A stretch of DNA of 64,000 nt from Bacteroidaceae bacterium (GTDB lineage: Bacteria; Bacteroidota; Bacteroidia; Bacteroidales; Bacteroidaceae). The notes beneath the pieces were generated by a model. That model worked only from the letters and a program-made list of their open reading frames with translations, made no database searches and had not been told where the DNA came from. The position numbers were made by a program, and so were the translations under genes. The stretch lies in NCBI GenBank assembly GCA_017542145.1, contig JAFXXQ010000026.1, positions 1 to 64,000 of the forward strand. The letters run 5' to 3'. Positions 45,331-53,517 of the stretch are shown in pieces (the first letter of the stretch is position 1; each line of letters opens with the position of its first letter).

Positions 45331-48300
45331 ATGACACGACAGGATGGACTATATCGTACGGAATATGAGCATGATGCGTGTGGCATAGGCATGGTGGTGA
45401 ACATACATGGTGCAAAGAGCCACGAGCTGGTTGACAATGCCTTGCGGGTGCTGGAGAACATGGAACACCGCGGAGCCGAGACGCGCGACAAGACGGGCGA
45501 CGGCGCTGGAATACTGGTGCAGATTCCCCACGAGTTTATTCTGCTTCAGGGCATTCCCGTCCCCGAGAAAGGGCACTACGGCACAGGCATGGTGTTCATG
45601 CCCAAGGACGAGGATGCGCAACGGGTCATCATCAATGTGATGATAGAGGAGACCCGGCGCGAGGGCTTGCAGCTGATGCATCTGCGCACGGTGCCCACCT
45701 GCACCGACGTGCTGGGGGCCGCTGCCCGTGACGTGGAGCCTGCCGTGAAACAGCTGTTTGTTACTCAGGGCGCAGCGGGTGCCGATGATGGCGCGTCGCT
45801 TGAACGGCTATTATATAAGGTACGCAAGCGTGTGGAGCGCCGCGTCACGGACGACGACTTTTACATCTGTTCGCTGTCAAGCCGATACATCATCTACAAA
45901 GGTATGCTCACTTCGGGACAGTTGCGCCGCTACTTCCCCGACTTGTCGAGTCCCTGGTTCACAAGCGGATTGGCGCTGGTACATTCGCGCTTCTCGACAA
46001 ACACATTCCCCAAGTGGAAGCTGGCACAGCCCTTCCGGCTGTTGGCGCACAACGGCGAGATCAACACCATCCGTGGCAACCGTGGTTGGATGCAGGCACG
46101 CGAGGGTGTGCTCAGCAGCGCCGCCCTGGGCGACATCCGCGACATCCGTCCCATCGTGCAGGAGGGCATGAGCGACTCGGCCAGTCTGGACAACGTCTTC
46201 GAATTCCTTGTGATGAGCGGGCTGAGCCTGCCGCAGGCGCTGGCCATTCTGGTGCCGGAGAGCTTCAATGACAAAAATCCTATCAGTGACGACCTGAAAG
46301 CCTTCTACGAATATCACTCCATCCTGATGGAGCCGTGGGACGGCCCTGCTGCGTTGCTGTTTTCCGACGGTCGCTACGCCGGAGGCATGCTTGACCGCAA
46401 CGGCCTGCGTCCCTGCCGCTATACCATCACCCGCGGCGGCATGATTGTGGTAGCCAGCGAGGTGGGTGTGATGGACTTCGACCCTCTCGACGTGGTGAGC
46501 AAGGGACGCCTGCAGCCGGGGAAAATCCTGCTCATCGATACTGAGGAAGGGCGCATCTACTACGACGGCGACGTCAAGGAACGTCTCGCCAAAGCCCATC
46601 CCTACCGCGAATGGCTCCAGCAGAACCGCATCCAGCTGGAGAAGCTGCACAGCGGCCGCCATGTGGAGAACGGGGTGGACGACCTCGGGCGCAAGCTCAT
46701 CGCCTTCGGCTTCGGACAGGAAGACATCGACCGAACCCTTATCCCCATGGCTACGGCAGGGCAGGAACCTGTGGCTGCCATGGGTAACGACACCCCGTTG
46801 GCTGTCATTAGCGACCGTCCGCAGGTGCTGTTCGACTACTTCCGTCAGCAGTTTGCCCAGGTGACCAACCCTGCTATCGACCCCATCCGCGAGGAGCTGG
46901 TGATGAGCCTGACGGAGTACATCGGTGCCGTGGGGAAAAATATCCTGACCCCCGACGCTGCCAACTGCAAGATGGTGCGCCTGCCTGGGCCCGTGCTGAC
47001 AAACAGCGAGCTTGACATCCTCTGCAATATCCGTTACAAGGGTTTCGAGACGCGCAAGCTGGCTATGCTCTTCGATGTCGGGCGGGGTGCAAGCGGTCTT
47101 CGTCAGGCTCTCGACGACCTCTGCCATGCTGCCGAGGCATCGGTGGATGAGGGGGTGAACTACATCATCCTCAGCGACCGCGACATCGACCGCCGCCATG
47201 CAGCCATTCCCTCGCTGCTTGCCGTGTCGGCCGTACACCATTATCTGATTTCCGTGCAGAAGCGTGTGCAGACCGCCCTCATCGTGGAGAGCGGCGAGAT
47301 TCGTGAGGTGATGCACGCCGCCCTGCTGCTGGGTTATGGCGCCAGTGCCATCTGCCCGTACATGACCTTTGCCGTGCTCGACGACCTTGTCCGACGTCAC
47401 AAGATTCAGGAAGAGTACGTCACTGCCGAGGCCAACTACATCAAGGCCGTCGATAAGGGTCTGAAGAAAATCATGTCGAAGATGGGCATTTCGACCATCC
47501 GCTCCTATCGCGGTGCCAAGATTTTCGAGAGCATCGGTCTCGGCGAGGATTTGCTCCGGCGCTACTTCGGCACCGAGGTGAGCACCATCGGAGGCATCGG
47601 CCTCGGCGACATTGCCGTCGATGCCATCCGTCTGCACGCCATGGCGTTCGGCGCCACCCCATTTGGGGGGCAAGCGGGCGGGCGGGCAGGCGGGCGGGTT
47701 AATTATCAATTGTCAATTAACAATTATCAATTAACCAACAACGGCCAGTTTGCCTGGCGCAGGGACGGCATCCTTCATGCCTGGAATCCCGAAACCATCG
47801 CGGGTCTGCAGGCGGCCACTCGCCTTGGGTCGTACACGAAGTTCAAGGAATGGGCGAAGAGGATTGATGAAAAAGAGCGCCCCATCTTCCTGCGCGATTT
47901 CCTCGGCTTCAAGCGAGCCACGGTGCCGACGCCCATCGACGACGTGGAGCCTGTGGAGAGCATCGTACGTCACTTTGTGACGGGTGCCATGAGCTTTGGC
48001 GCACTGAGCATCGAGGCCCACGAGGCCCTGGCGCTGGCCATGAACCGGCTCGGCACACGCAGCAACACGGGTGAGGGCGGCGAGGACAATGCCCGCTACC
48101 ACACCGAGGTGGATGGCGTGAGCCTCTCGTCGAAGACCAAGCAGGTGGCCAGCGGACGGTTCGGCGTGACGGCTGAATATCTGGTGAATGCCGAGGAGCT
48201 GCAGATCAAGGTGGCGCAGGGCGCCAAGCCCGGCGAGGGCGGTCAGCTGCCTGGTTTCAAGGTGAACAAGATCATTGCCAGGACGCGCCATGCCATCGAG

Positions 48301-49881
48301 GGTATCTCGCTCATCTCGCCTCCGCCCCATCACGACATCTACTCCATCGAGGATTTGGCGCAGCTCATTTTCGACCTTAAGAACATCAATCCCACCGCTG
48401 CCGTCAGCGTCAAGCTGGTGGCCGAGAGCGGTGTGGGCACCGTTGCCGCCGGTGTGGCCAAGGCCAAGGCCGACCTCATCGTCATCAGCGGTGCCGAGGG
48501 CGGCACGGGTGCCAGCCCTGCCAGCAGCATGCGCTTTGCCGGCATACCGCCCGAGATCGGGCTTGCCGAGACGCAGCAGACGCTGGTGATGAACGGCCTG
48601 CGCAGCCAGGTGCGTCTTCAGACCGACGGACAGCTGAAGACGGCGGGGGACGTCGTCATCATGGCCATGCTGGGTGCCGACGAGTTCGCCTTCGGCACGA
48701 CGGCGCTCATTGTGCTGGGTTGTGTGATGATGCGAAAATGCAACACCAACACCTGTCCGGTGGGTGTGGCCACGCAGGACGAACGTCTGCGAGCCCGTTT
48801 CATGGGAAGGGCCGACTATGTCGTCAACTTCTTCACGTTCCTTGCCCAGCACGTGCGCGAACACCTTTCCGCCATCGGCGTCCATAGCCTGAAGGAGATT
48901 ATCGGGCGGACAGACCTTATCGAGGTGCACACCGACACGGCCACCGACAAACAACGGACCATTGACTTCGCCCGTCTGCTGCACAGGCCTGCGACGGACA
49001 AGCCCCTTTATTGGGACCGCGGGGCGTTCACGCGCGTCGGCGGCGTGATGGACGAAGACATCATCCGGGCGGCGCAGCCTGCCATCGAGCGTCAGGAAGA
49101 GGTGAACCTCGACTACGCCATCCGCAACACCGACCGCGCTGTGGCCGCCATGCTGTCGGGCGTCATTGCCAAACGGTATGGCGAGGCAGGGCTTCCCGAC
49201 GGCACCGTCACGCTCAGGTTCAGGGGCTCGGCGGGGCAGTCGTTTGGCGCTTTCGCCGTGAAAGGCTTGCGTCTCCGGCTCGAAGGCGAGTGTAACGACT
49301 ATTTTGGCAAGGGACTCTCCGGCGGGAGCATCAGCATCGTGCCGCCCGCGCGACGCAGCGACGACTTCGTGGCCGCCGAGAACGTCATTGCCGGAAACAC
49401 CGGTCTCTACGGTGCCACCTCGGGCGAATTGTATGTGAACGGGCGCGTGGGTGAGCGTTTCGCCGTACGTAACTCGGGAGCTACGGCTGTCGTCGAGGGT
49501 GCCGGCGACCACTGTTGCGAATACATGACTGGCGGCCGGGTGGTGGTGCTGGGCCCGGCGGGCCGCAACTTCGCTGCCGGCATGAGCGGCGGCGTGGCCT
49601 ATGTGTACGACCCTGGCCACACGTTCGACTATTACTGCAACGTGGACATGGTGGAACTCGGCCTCGTGGAGGACGCCGCCGCCCGCAAAGAGCTGCTGGA
49701 GCTTGTCCGCCGTCACTACCTCCACACGGGAAGCCCGCTGGCAGGGCAGTTGCTCGACGACTGGAGCCGCCACGTGGAAGACTTCATACAGGTCGTCCCC
49801 ATCGAGTATAAGCGCGTGCTTGAAGAAGAGAAAATGCAGGCATTGCAGCGTAAGATAGCCGAAGTGCAACGCGATTATTAA
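45331..49881 (+). CDS. gltB: Glutamate synthase, large subunit
   Basis: Makes two glutamates from glutamine and 2-oxoglutarate with reducing power from GltD. The product has 1516 residues. The type II amidotransferase begins at EHDACGIGMVV, whose Cys follows a short propeptide. Then the central domain and the FMN-binding synthase domain (RHFVTGAMSFGALSIEAHEA, SGAEGGTGASPASSMRFAGI). The iron-sulfur cysteines are in CVMMRKCNTNTCPVGVATQ. C-terminal beta-helix with glycine-rich turns. Residues about 778-805 are an in-frame insertion of repeat DNA just before QFAWRRDGILHAWNPETIA. Confidence 0.97.
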   Translation: MTRQDGLYRTEYEHDACGIGMVVNIHGAKSHELVDNALRVLENMEHRGAETRDKTGDGAGILVQIPHEFILLQGIPVPEKGHYGTGMVFMPKDEDAQRVIINVMIEETRREGLQLMHLRTVPTCTDVLGAAARDVEPAVKQLFVTQGAAGADDGASLERLLYKVRKRVERRVTDDDFYICSLSSRYIIYKGMLTSGQLRRYFPDLSSPWFTSGLALVHSRFSTNTFPKWKLAQPFRLLAHNGEINTIRGNRGWMQAREGVLSSAALGDIRDIRPIVQEGMSDSASLDNVFEFLVMSGLSLPQALAILVPESFNDKNPISDDLKAFYEYHSILMEPWDGPAALLFSDGRYAGGMLDRNGLRPCRYTITRGGMIVVASEVGVMDFDPLDVVSKGRLQPGKILLIDTEEGRIYYDGDVKERLAKAHPYREWLQQNRIQLEKLHSGRHVENGVDDLGRKLIAFGFGQEDIDRTLIPMATAGQEPVAAMGNDTPLAVISDRPQVLFDYFRQQFAQVTNPAIDPIREELVMSLTEYIGAVGKNILTPDAANCKMVRLPGPVLTNSELDILCNIRYKGFETRKLAMLFDVGRGASGLRQALDDLCHAAEASVDEGVNYIILSDRDIDRRHAAIPSLLAVSAVHHYLISVQKRVQTALIVESGEIREVMHAALLLGYGASAICPYMTFAVLDDLVRRHKIQEEYVTAEANYIKAVDKGLKKIMSKMGISTIRSYRGAKIFESIGLGEDLLRRYFGTEVSTIGGIGLGDIAVDAIRLHAMAFGATPFGGQAGGRAGGRVNYQLSINNYQLTNNGQFAWRRDGILHAWNPETIAGLQAATRLGSYTKFKEWAKRIDEKERPIFLRDFLGFKRATVPTPIDDVEPVESIVRHFVTGAMSFGALSIEAHEALALAMNRLGTRSNTGEGGEDNARYHTEVDGVSLSSKTKQVASGRFGVTAEYLVNAEELQIKVAQGAKPGEGGQLPGFKVNKIIARTRHAIEGISLISPPPHHDIYSIEDLAQLIFDLKNINPTAAVSVKLVAESGVGTVAAGVAKAKADLIVISGAEGGTGASPASSMRFAGIPPEIGLAETQQTLVMNGLRSQVRLQTDGQLKTAGDVVIMAMLGADEFAFGTTALIVLGCVMMRKCNTNTCPVGVATQDERLRARFMGRADYVVNFFTFLAQHVREHLSAIGVHSLKEIIGRTDLIEVHTDTATDKQRTIDFARLLHRPATDKPLYWDRGAFTRVGGVMDEDIIRAAQPAIERQEEVNLDYAIRNTDRAVAAMLSGVIAKRYGEAGLPDGTVTLRFRGSAGQSFGAFAVKGLRLRLEGECNDYFGKGLSGGSISIVPPARRSDDFVAAENVIAGNTGLYGATSGELYVNGRVGERFAVRNSGATAVVEGAGDHCCEYMTGGRVVVLGPAGRNFAAGMSGGVAYVYDPGHTFDYYCNVDMVELGLVEDAAARKELLELVRRHYLHTGSPLAGQLLDDWSRHVEDFIQVVPIEYKRVLEEEKMQALQRKIAEVQRDY
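47664..47743. repeat. In-frame repeat insertion inside gltB
   Basis: A GGGC-rich stretch (47667-47699) is followed by 7-bp words CAATTAT, CAATTGT, CAATTAA, CAATTAT, CAATTAA. Bases 47697-47736 form a quasi-palindrome (32 of 40 match their reverse complement). It encodes GGQAGGRAGGRVNYQLSINN, which has no place in GltB proteins. Confidence 0.82.
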
Positions 49882-49908
49882 CTCTCAACTCTCAACTCTC
49901 AGCTAGAA
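49882..49908. repeat. 7-bp repeat between gltB and gltD
   Basis: AACTCTC three times in tandem, directly after the gltB stop. Confidence 0.75.
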
Positions 49909-49910
49909 CA

Positions 49911-51335
49911 ATGGGAAATCCGAAAGCTTTTCTGACTGTGCCTCGTAAGGAGGCAGGCTATCGTCCTGTGCACGACCGCATCCACGACTTCGGTGAGGTG
50001 GAGCAGACGTTGAACACCCGCGACCGTCAGGAACAGGCGAGCCGCTGCATGGACTGCGGGGTGCCCTTCTGCCACTGGGCCTGCCCGCTGGGAAACAGGG
50101 ATCCCGAGTGGAACGATGCCCTCTGGCGTGGCGAATGGGAAGCGGCCTACGAGCTGCTGACGACCACAAACCCCTTTCCTGAGTTTACGGGGCGCGTCTG
50201 CCCCGCCCTCTGCGAGAAAGCCTGTGTGCTCTATCACACCACCGGCGAAGCGGTGACCAACCGCGAGAACGAAGCTGCCATCACGGAACGTGCCTTTGCC
50301 GAAGGATATGTCACTATTCGGCATCCCGAACGGATTGGGAAACGCGTGGCTGTGGTGGGAAGCGGTCCTTCAGGACTCGCAGCCGCCAATGCCCTGAACC
50401 ACATGGGCTACACCGTCACCGTCTTTGAAAAGAACGAAGCTGCCGGCGGTCTGCTCCGCTACGGCATACCCAACTTTAAGCTTAACAAGAAAATCATCGA
50501 CCGCCGCATCTCCGTCATGGAGCAGGAGGGGGTGGAGTTTTGCTACGGCTGCACCATGGCCATTGATAATGGAAAATTGATAATTGATAATGGTTCTGCT
50601 GACAAGGATTGTCAATCATCAATCATCAATTCTCCATTTGATGCCATCGTGATTGCATCAGGCACTCCTACGGCCCGCGACCTACGAGTTCCCGGTCGCG
50701 AATTAAAGGGTGTTCACCTTGCACTTGAACTGCTGTCGCAGCAAAACCGTGTGCTGGCTGGCAGGGAGTTTCCGGAGGAAGAGCGCGTCACGGCAAAGGG
50801 AAAGGATGTTCTTGTCATTGGCGGTGGCGACACGGGGTCGGACTGCATCGGCACGGCTCACCGTCAGGGTGCACGGTCGGTCACGCAGATTGAAATCATG
50901 CCCCAACCCCCTGTGGGCCAAAACCCCGCTACGCCCTGGCCGGGCTGGCCTGTCATCCTCAAGACCACCAGCAGCCACGAAGAGGGCTGTACGCGCCGTT
51001 GGAATATCAACACCTTGGAGTTTTTGGGTAAGGATGGACGGCTTACCGGTGTCCGCGTCCAGCCCATCGAGTGGGAGCCCAATCCCGCAGGCGGACGGCC
51101 TGTGATGGTTGAGGCGGGTGAGCCGGAGGTCATCAAGGCGGAACTCGCGCTGCTGGCGATGGGTTTTCTGAAGCCAGAGCACCCGCAGTATCCTGAGGGC
51201 GTTTTCGTTTGTGGCGATGCAGCCAGCGGTGCCAGCCTTGTCGTCCGTGCCATCGCCAGCGGACTTGACACGGCGAGGAAAGTGGATGCCTATGTCAGGG
51301 GACTTAATTCTAAATTATTAATTCCTAATTCCTAA
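49911..51335 (+). CDS. gltD: Glutamate synthase, small subunit
   Basis: An FAD/NADPH oxidoreductase that feeds electrons to GltB. The product has 474 residues. N-terminal cysteine motifs for Fe-S clusters: SRCMDCGVPFCHWACPLGNR and FTGRVCPALCEKAC. FAD site VAVVGSGPSGLAAANAL and second Rossmann motif DVLVIGGGDTGSDCIGTA. Residues about 217-243 (IDNGKLIIDNGSADKDCQSS) are an in-frame 7-bp repeat hairpin (50561-50640). The last residues LNSKLLIPNS also come from AATTCCT repeats in which the stop codon lies. Confidence 0.96.
   Translation: MGNPKAFLTVPRKEAGYRPVHDRIHDFGEVEQTLNTRDRQEQASRCMDCGVPFCHWACPLGNRDPEWNDALWRGEWEAAYELLTTTNPFPEFTGRVCPALCEKACVLYHTTGEAVTNRENEAAITERAFAEGYVTIRHPERIGKRVAVVGSGPSGLAAANALNHMGYTVTVFEKNEAAGGLLRYGIPNFKLNKKIIDRRISVMEQEGVEFCYGCTMAIDNGKLIIDNGSADKDCQSSIINSPFDAIVIASGTPTARDLRVPGRELKGVHLALELLSQQNRVLAGREFPEEERVTAKGKDVLVIGGGDTGSDCIGTAHRQGARSVTQIEIMPQPPVGQNPATPWPGWPVILKTTSSHEEGCTRRWNINTLEFLGKDGRLTGVRVQPIEWEPNPAGGRPVMVEAGEPEVIKAELALLAMGFLKPEHPQYPEGVFVCGDAASGASLVVRAIASGLDTARKVDAYVRGLNSKLLIPNS
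50561..50640. repeat. In-frame 7-bp-repeat hairpin inside gltD
   Basis: Left arm 50568-50593 and right arm 50613-50638 are inverted copies at 22 of 26 positions with a 19-base loop. Both are built of 7-bp words (ATTGATA; CAATCAT). Layout matches the arms of the 3294-3749 element without its gene. Confidence 0.8.
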
Positions 51336-51341
51336 TTCTCT
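51306..51341. repeat. 7-bp repeat at the gltD end
   Basis: AATTCTA, AATTATT, AATTCCT, AATTCCT, AATTCTC: period 7, overlapping the gltD stop codon. Confidence 0.75.
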
Positions 51342-52199
51342 ATGCTCCCCTTCACCAAGATGCACGGCTGCGGCAACGACTATATCTATGTCGATACCAC
51401 GCGTTACCCCGTTGCCGACCCTGCCAGCGCCGCCCGCCGGTGGAGCGACCGTCACACGGGAATCGGTAGCGACGGACTGGTGCTCATTGGGCATAGTGCT
51501 GCAGGTTTTACGATGCGCATCTTCAATGCCGACGGCTCAGAGGCGATGATGTGTGGCAACGCCTGTCGGTGCATCGGAAAGTACCTCTACGAAAAGCGTC
51601 TGACCACAGACACCGTGATCCCCCTTCATACGGCATCGGGCGTAAAGGTGCTGAAGCTGGATGTCCGCGAAGGCAAGGTGGCGGCCGTGACGGTGGATAT
51701 GGGAGAGCCGGTGTTTGAGAACCGGGTGCAGTACAAACCTCAAATCTTGGAGCAGCGAGAGCAAAAGAGCTTGCTCATTTTGCCGAGTCGTGACAAGATA
51801 AGACAAAGTCAAGGTGGGAGGCTTCCTGACGGGCTGTTCGTGTCGATGGGGAATCCTCACTATGTCGTTTTTACAGACGATGTGGACAGCGTAGAGACGT
51901 TGGGAGGGAAACTGGAATGCCATACGGCCTTTCCCGAACGTTGCAACATTGAGTTTGCCGATGTACGTCCAGATGGTATCCGGGTGCGTGTGTGGGAACG
52001 CGGAAGCGGCATCACCATGGCCTGCGGGACGGGAGCTTGTGCCGTCGGCGTTGCAGCCGCCCGGACAGGCCGTGCCGGGCGACAGAGTCGCATCATCATG
52101 GATGGCGGGGCACTGGGCGTTGAATGGTGCGAACGAAACAATCACGTCCGTTTGACAGGCCCTGCCGAATTTGCCTTCGAAGGCGAAGTAGAAATATAG
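51342..52199 (+). CDS. dapF: Diaminopimelate epimerase
   Basis: Converts LL- to meso-diaminopimelate for lysine and peptidoglycan. The product has 285 residues. [16 protein letters not shown], the first catalytic Cys in [16 protein letters not shown] and the second in [18 protein letters not shown] are all present. Between VENRVQ-like NRVQYKPQI and [14 protein letters not shown] there is a stretch [20 protein letters not shown] longer and more charged than the usual linker, possibly another inserted repeat too diverged to prove. Followed by dapL in the same unit. Confidence 0.96.
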   Translation: MLPFTKMHGCGNDYIYVDTTRYPVADPASAARRWSDRHTGIGSDGLVLIGHSAAGFTMRIFNADGSEAMMCGNACRCIGKYLYEKRLTTDTVIPLHTASGVKVLKLDVREGKVAAVTVDMGEPVFENRVQYKPQILEQREQKSLLILPSRDKIRQSQGGRLPDGLFVSMGNPHYVVFTDDVDSVETLGGKLECHTAFPERCNIEFADVRPDGIRVRVWERGSGITMACGTGACAVGVAAARTGRAGRQSRIIMDGGALGVEWCERNNHVRLTGPAEFAFEGEVEI

Positions 52200-52238
52200 T
52201 TATCAATTATCAATTGTCAATTATCAATCTTCAATAGT
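52200..52238. repeat. 7-bp repeat between dapF and dapL
   Basis: ATCAATT, ATCAATT, GTCAATT, ATCAATC, TTCAATA: period 7 filling the spacer up to the dapL start. Confidence 0.78.
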
Positions 52239-53467
52239 ATGGCATTAGTCAACGACCATTTCCTGAAGCTGCCAACGGGCTATTTGTTTGCAGATGTAGC
52301 GAAGAGGGTGAACGTCTTCAAGGCGCAGCACCCGAAGTCGGACGTCATCAGTCTGGGCATCGGCGATGTCACGCAGCCGCTTTGTCCCGCTGTCATAGAG
52401 GCTTTGCACCGCGCAGCGGACGAGATGGCCAGCGCAGCCACCTTCCGCGGCTATGGTCCCGAACAAGGGTATGATTTCCTGCGTGATGCCATCCTCCGGG
52501 GTGATTTCCTGTCACGCGGCATCCATTTGGAGCGCGACGAAATCTTCGTCAACGACGGGGCAAAGTCGGACACGGGCAACTTCCAAGAACTTATCCGCTG
52601 GGACAACAGCATTGCCGTCACCGACCCTATCTATCCGGTGTATATCGATTCGAACGTAATGATAGGCCGTGCCGGCACGAGGGGCGACGACGGACGATGG
52701 TCGAATGTCATCTACCTGCCCTGTACGGCCGAGAACGGCTTTGTGCCCGAGCTGCCCCAGCAGCGGGTGGACGTCATCTACCTCTGCTATCCCAACAACC
52801 TACGGGTACGGCGCTCAGCCGCGACGAGCTGCGACGCTGGGTGAACTATGCCCTCAGGAACGATGCCCTCATCTTCTTCGACGCTGCCTACGAGGCCTAT
52901 ATCCAGCACGACGACGTGCCCCACAGCATCTACGAGATAAAGGGTGCACGGCGCTGCGCCGTGGAATTTCACAGCTATTCCAAGACGGCGGGGTTCACGG
53001 GCGTCCGCTGCGGCTACACCGTGGTGCCGAAGGAGGTGACAGTGAGCACGCTGAAGGGCGAGCGCATAGCCCTGAATCCGTTGTGGAACCGTCGGCAGTG
53101 TACGAAGTTTAACGGCACCAGCTATCTGAGCCAACGCGCCGCCGAGGCCATCTATACCCCAGAAGGACGCGAGCAGGTCAGGCAGACCATCGACTATTAC
53201 ATGCAGAATGCCCGCCATATCCGTGAAACCCTGTGCAGCATCGGCATGAAGGTCTATGGAGGCGAGGACGGGCCCTACCTATGGGTGCGCACGCCGGCGG
53301 GGATGACCTCGTGGCGCTTCTTCGAACAGATGCTTTACAACGCCCATGTGGTCTGCACGCCGGGTGTCGGCTTCGGACCCTCGGGCGAGGGATATGTCCG
53401 CCTCACCGCCTTCTGCTCACGCGAACGCACCGAAGAGGCGCTCGAAAGAATCACAAATTACTATTAA
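52239..53467 (+). pseudogene. dapL: LL-diaminopimelate aminotransferase, split by a one-base frameshift
   Basis: DapL turns tetrahydrodipicolinate directly into LL-DAP, the substrate of DapF. The first frame (52239-52844) starts [20 protein letters not shown] and reads normally to LCYPNN near 52799, then derails. The other frame continues with [20 protein letters not shown] and keeps the PLP lysine in [17 protein letters not shown], ending at 53467. CYPNNPTG is restored if one C is added to the CC at 52799-52800, so one base is missing from a CCC. With the base restored the enzyme would be about 409 residues, the normal length. Either a sequencing error, a recent inactivation, or a variable site. 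Confidence 0.9.
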
Positions 53468-53477
53468 CCCCAGCAAA

Positions 53478-53513
53478 TTCTTCATTCTTCATTTTTAATT
53501 TTTCATTTTTTAC
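53478..53513. repeat. 7-bp repeat before the GSIII gene
   Basis: ATTCTTC, ATTCTTC, ATTTTTA, ATTTTTC, ATTTTTT: period 7, directly before ATG 53518. Confidence 0.75.
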
Positions 53514-53517
53514 AGCG

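Noticed and set aside
51745..51830. Repeat insertion in dapF
   Set aside because: The linker is longer than usual and charged, but I could not show a clear period or inverted arms, so it is only mentioned in the gene entry.
52697..53467. A separate second aminotransferase gene starting at 52697
   Set aside because: Its first 35 residues have no aminotransferase character, while the preceding frame supplies the correct sequence up to CYPNN. One frameshifted dapL explains both frames.
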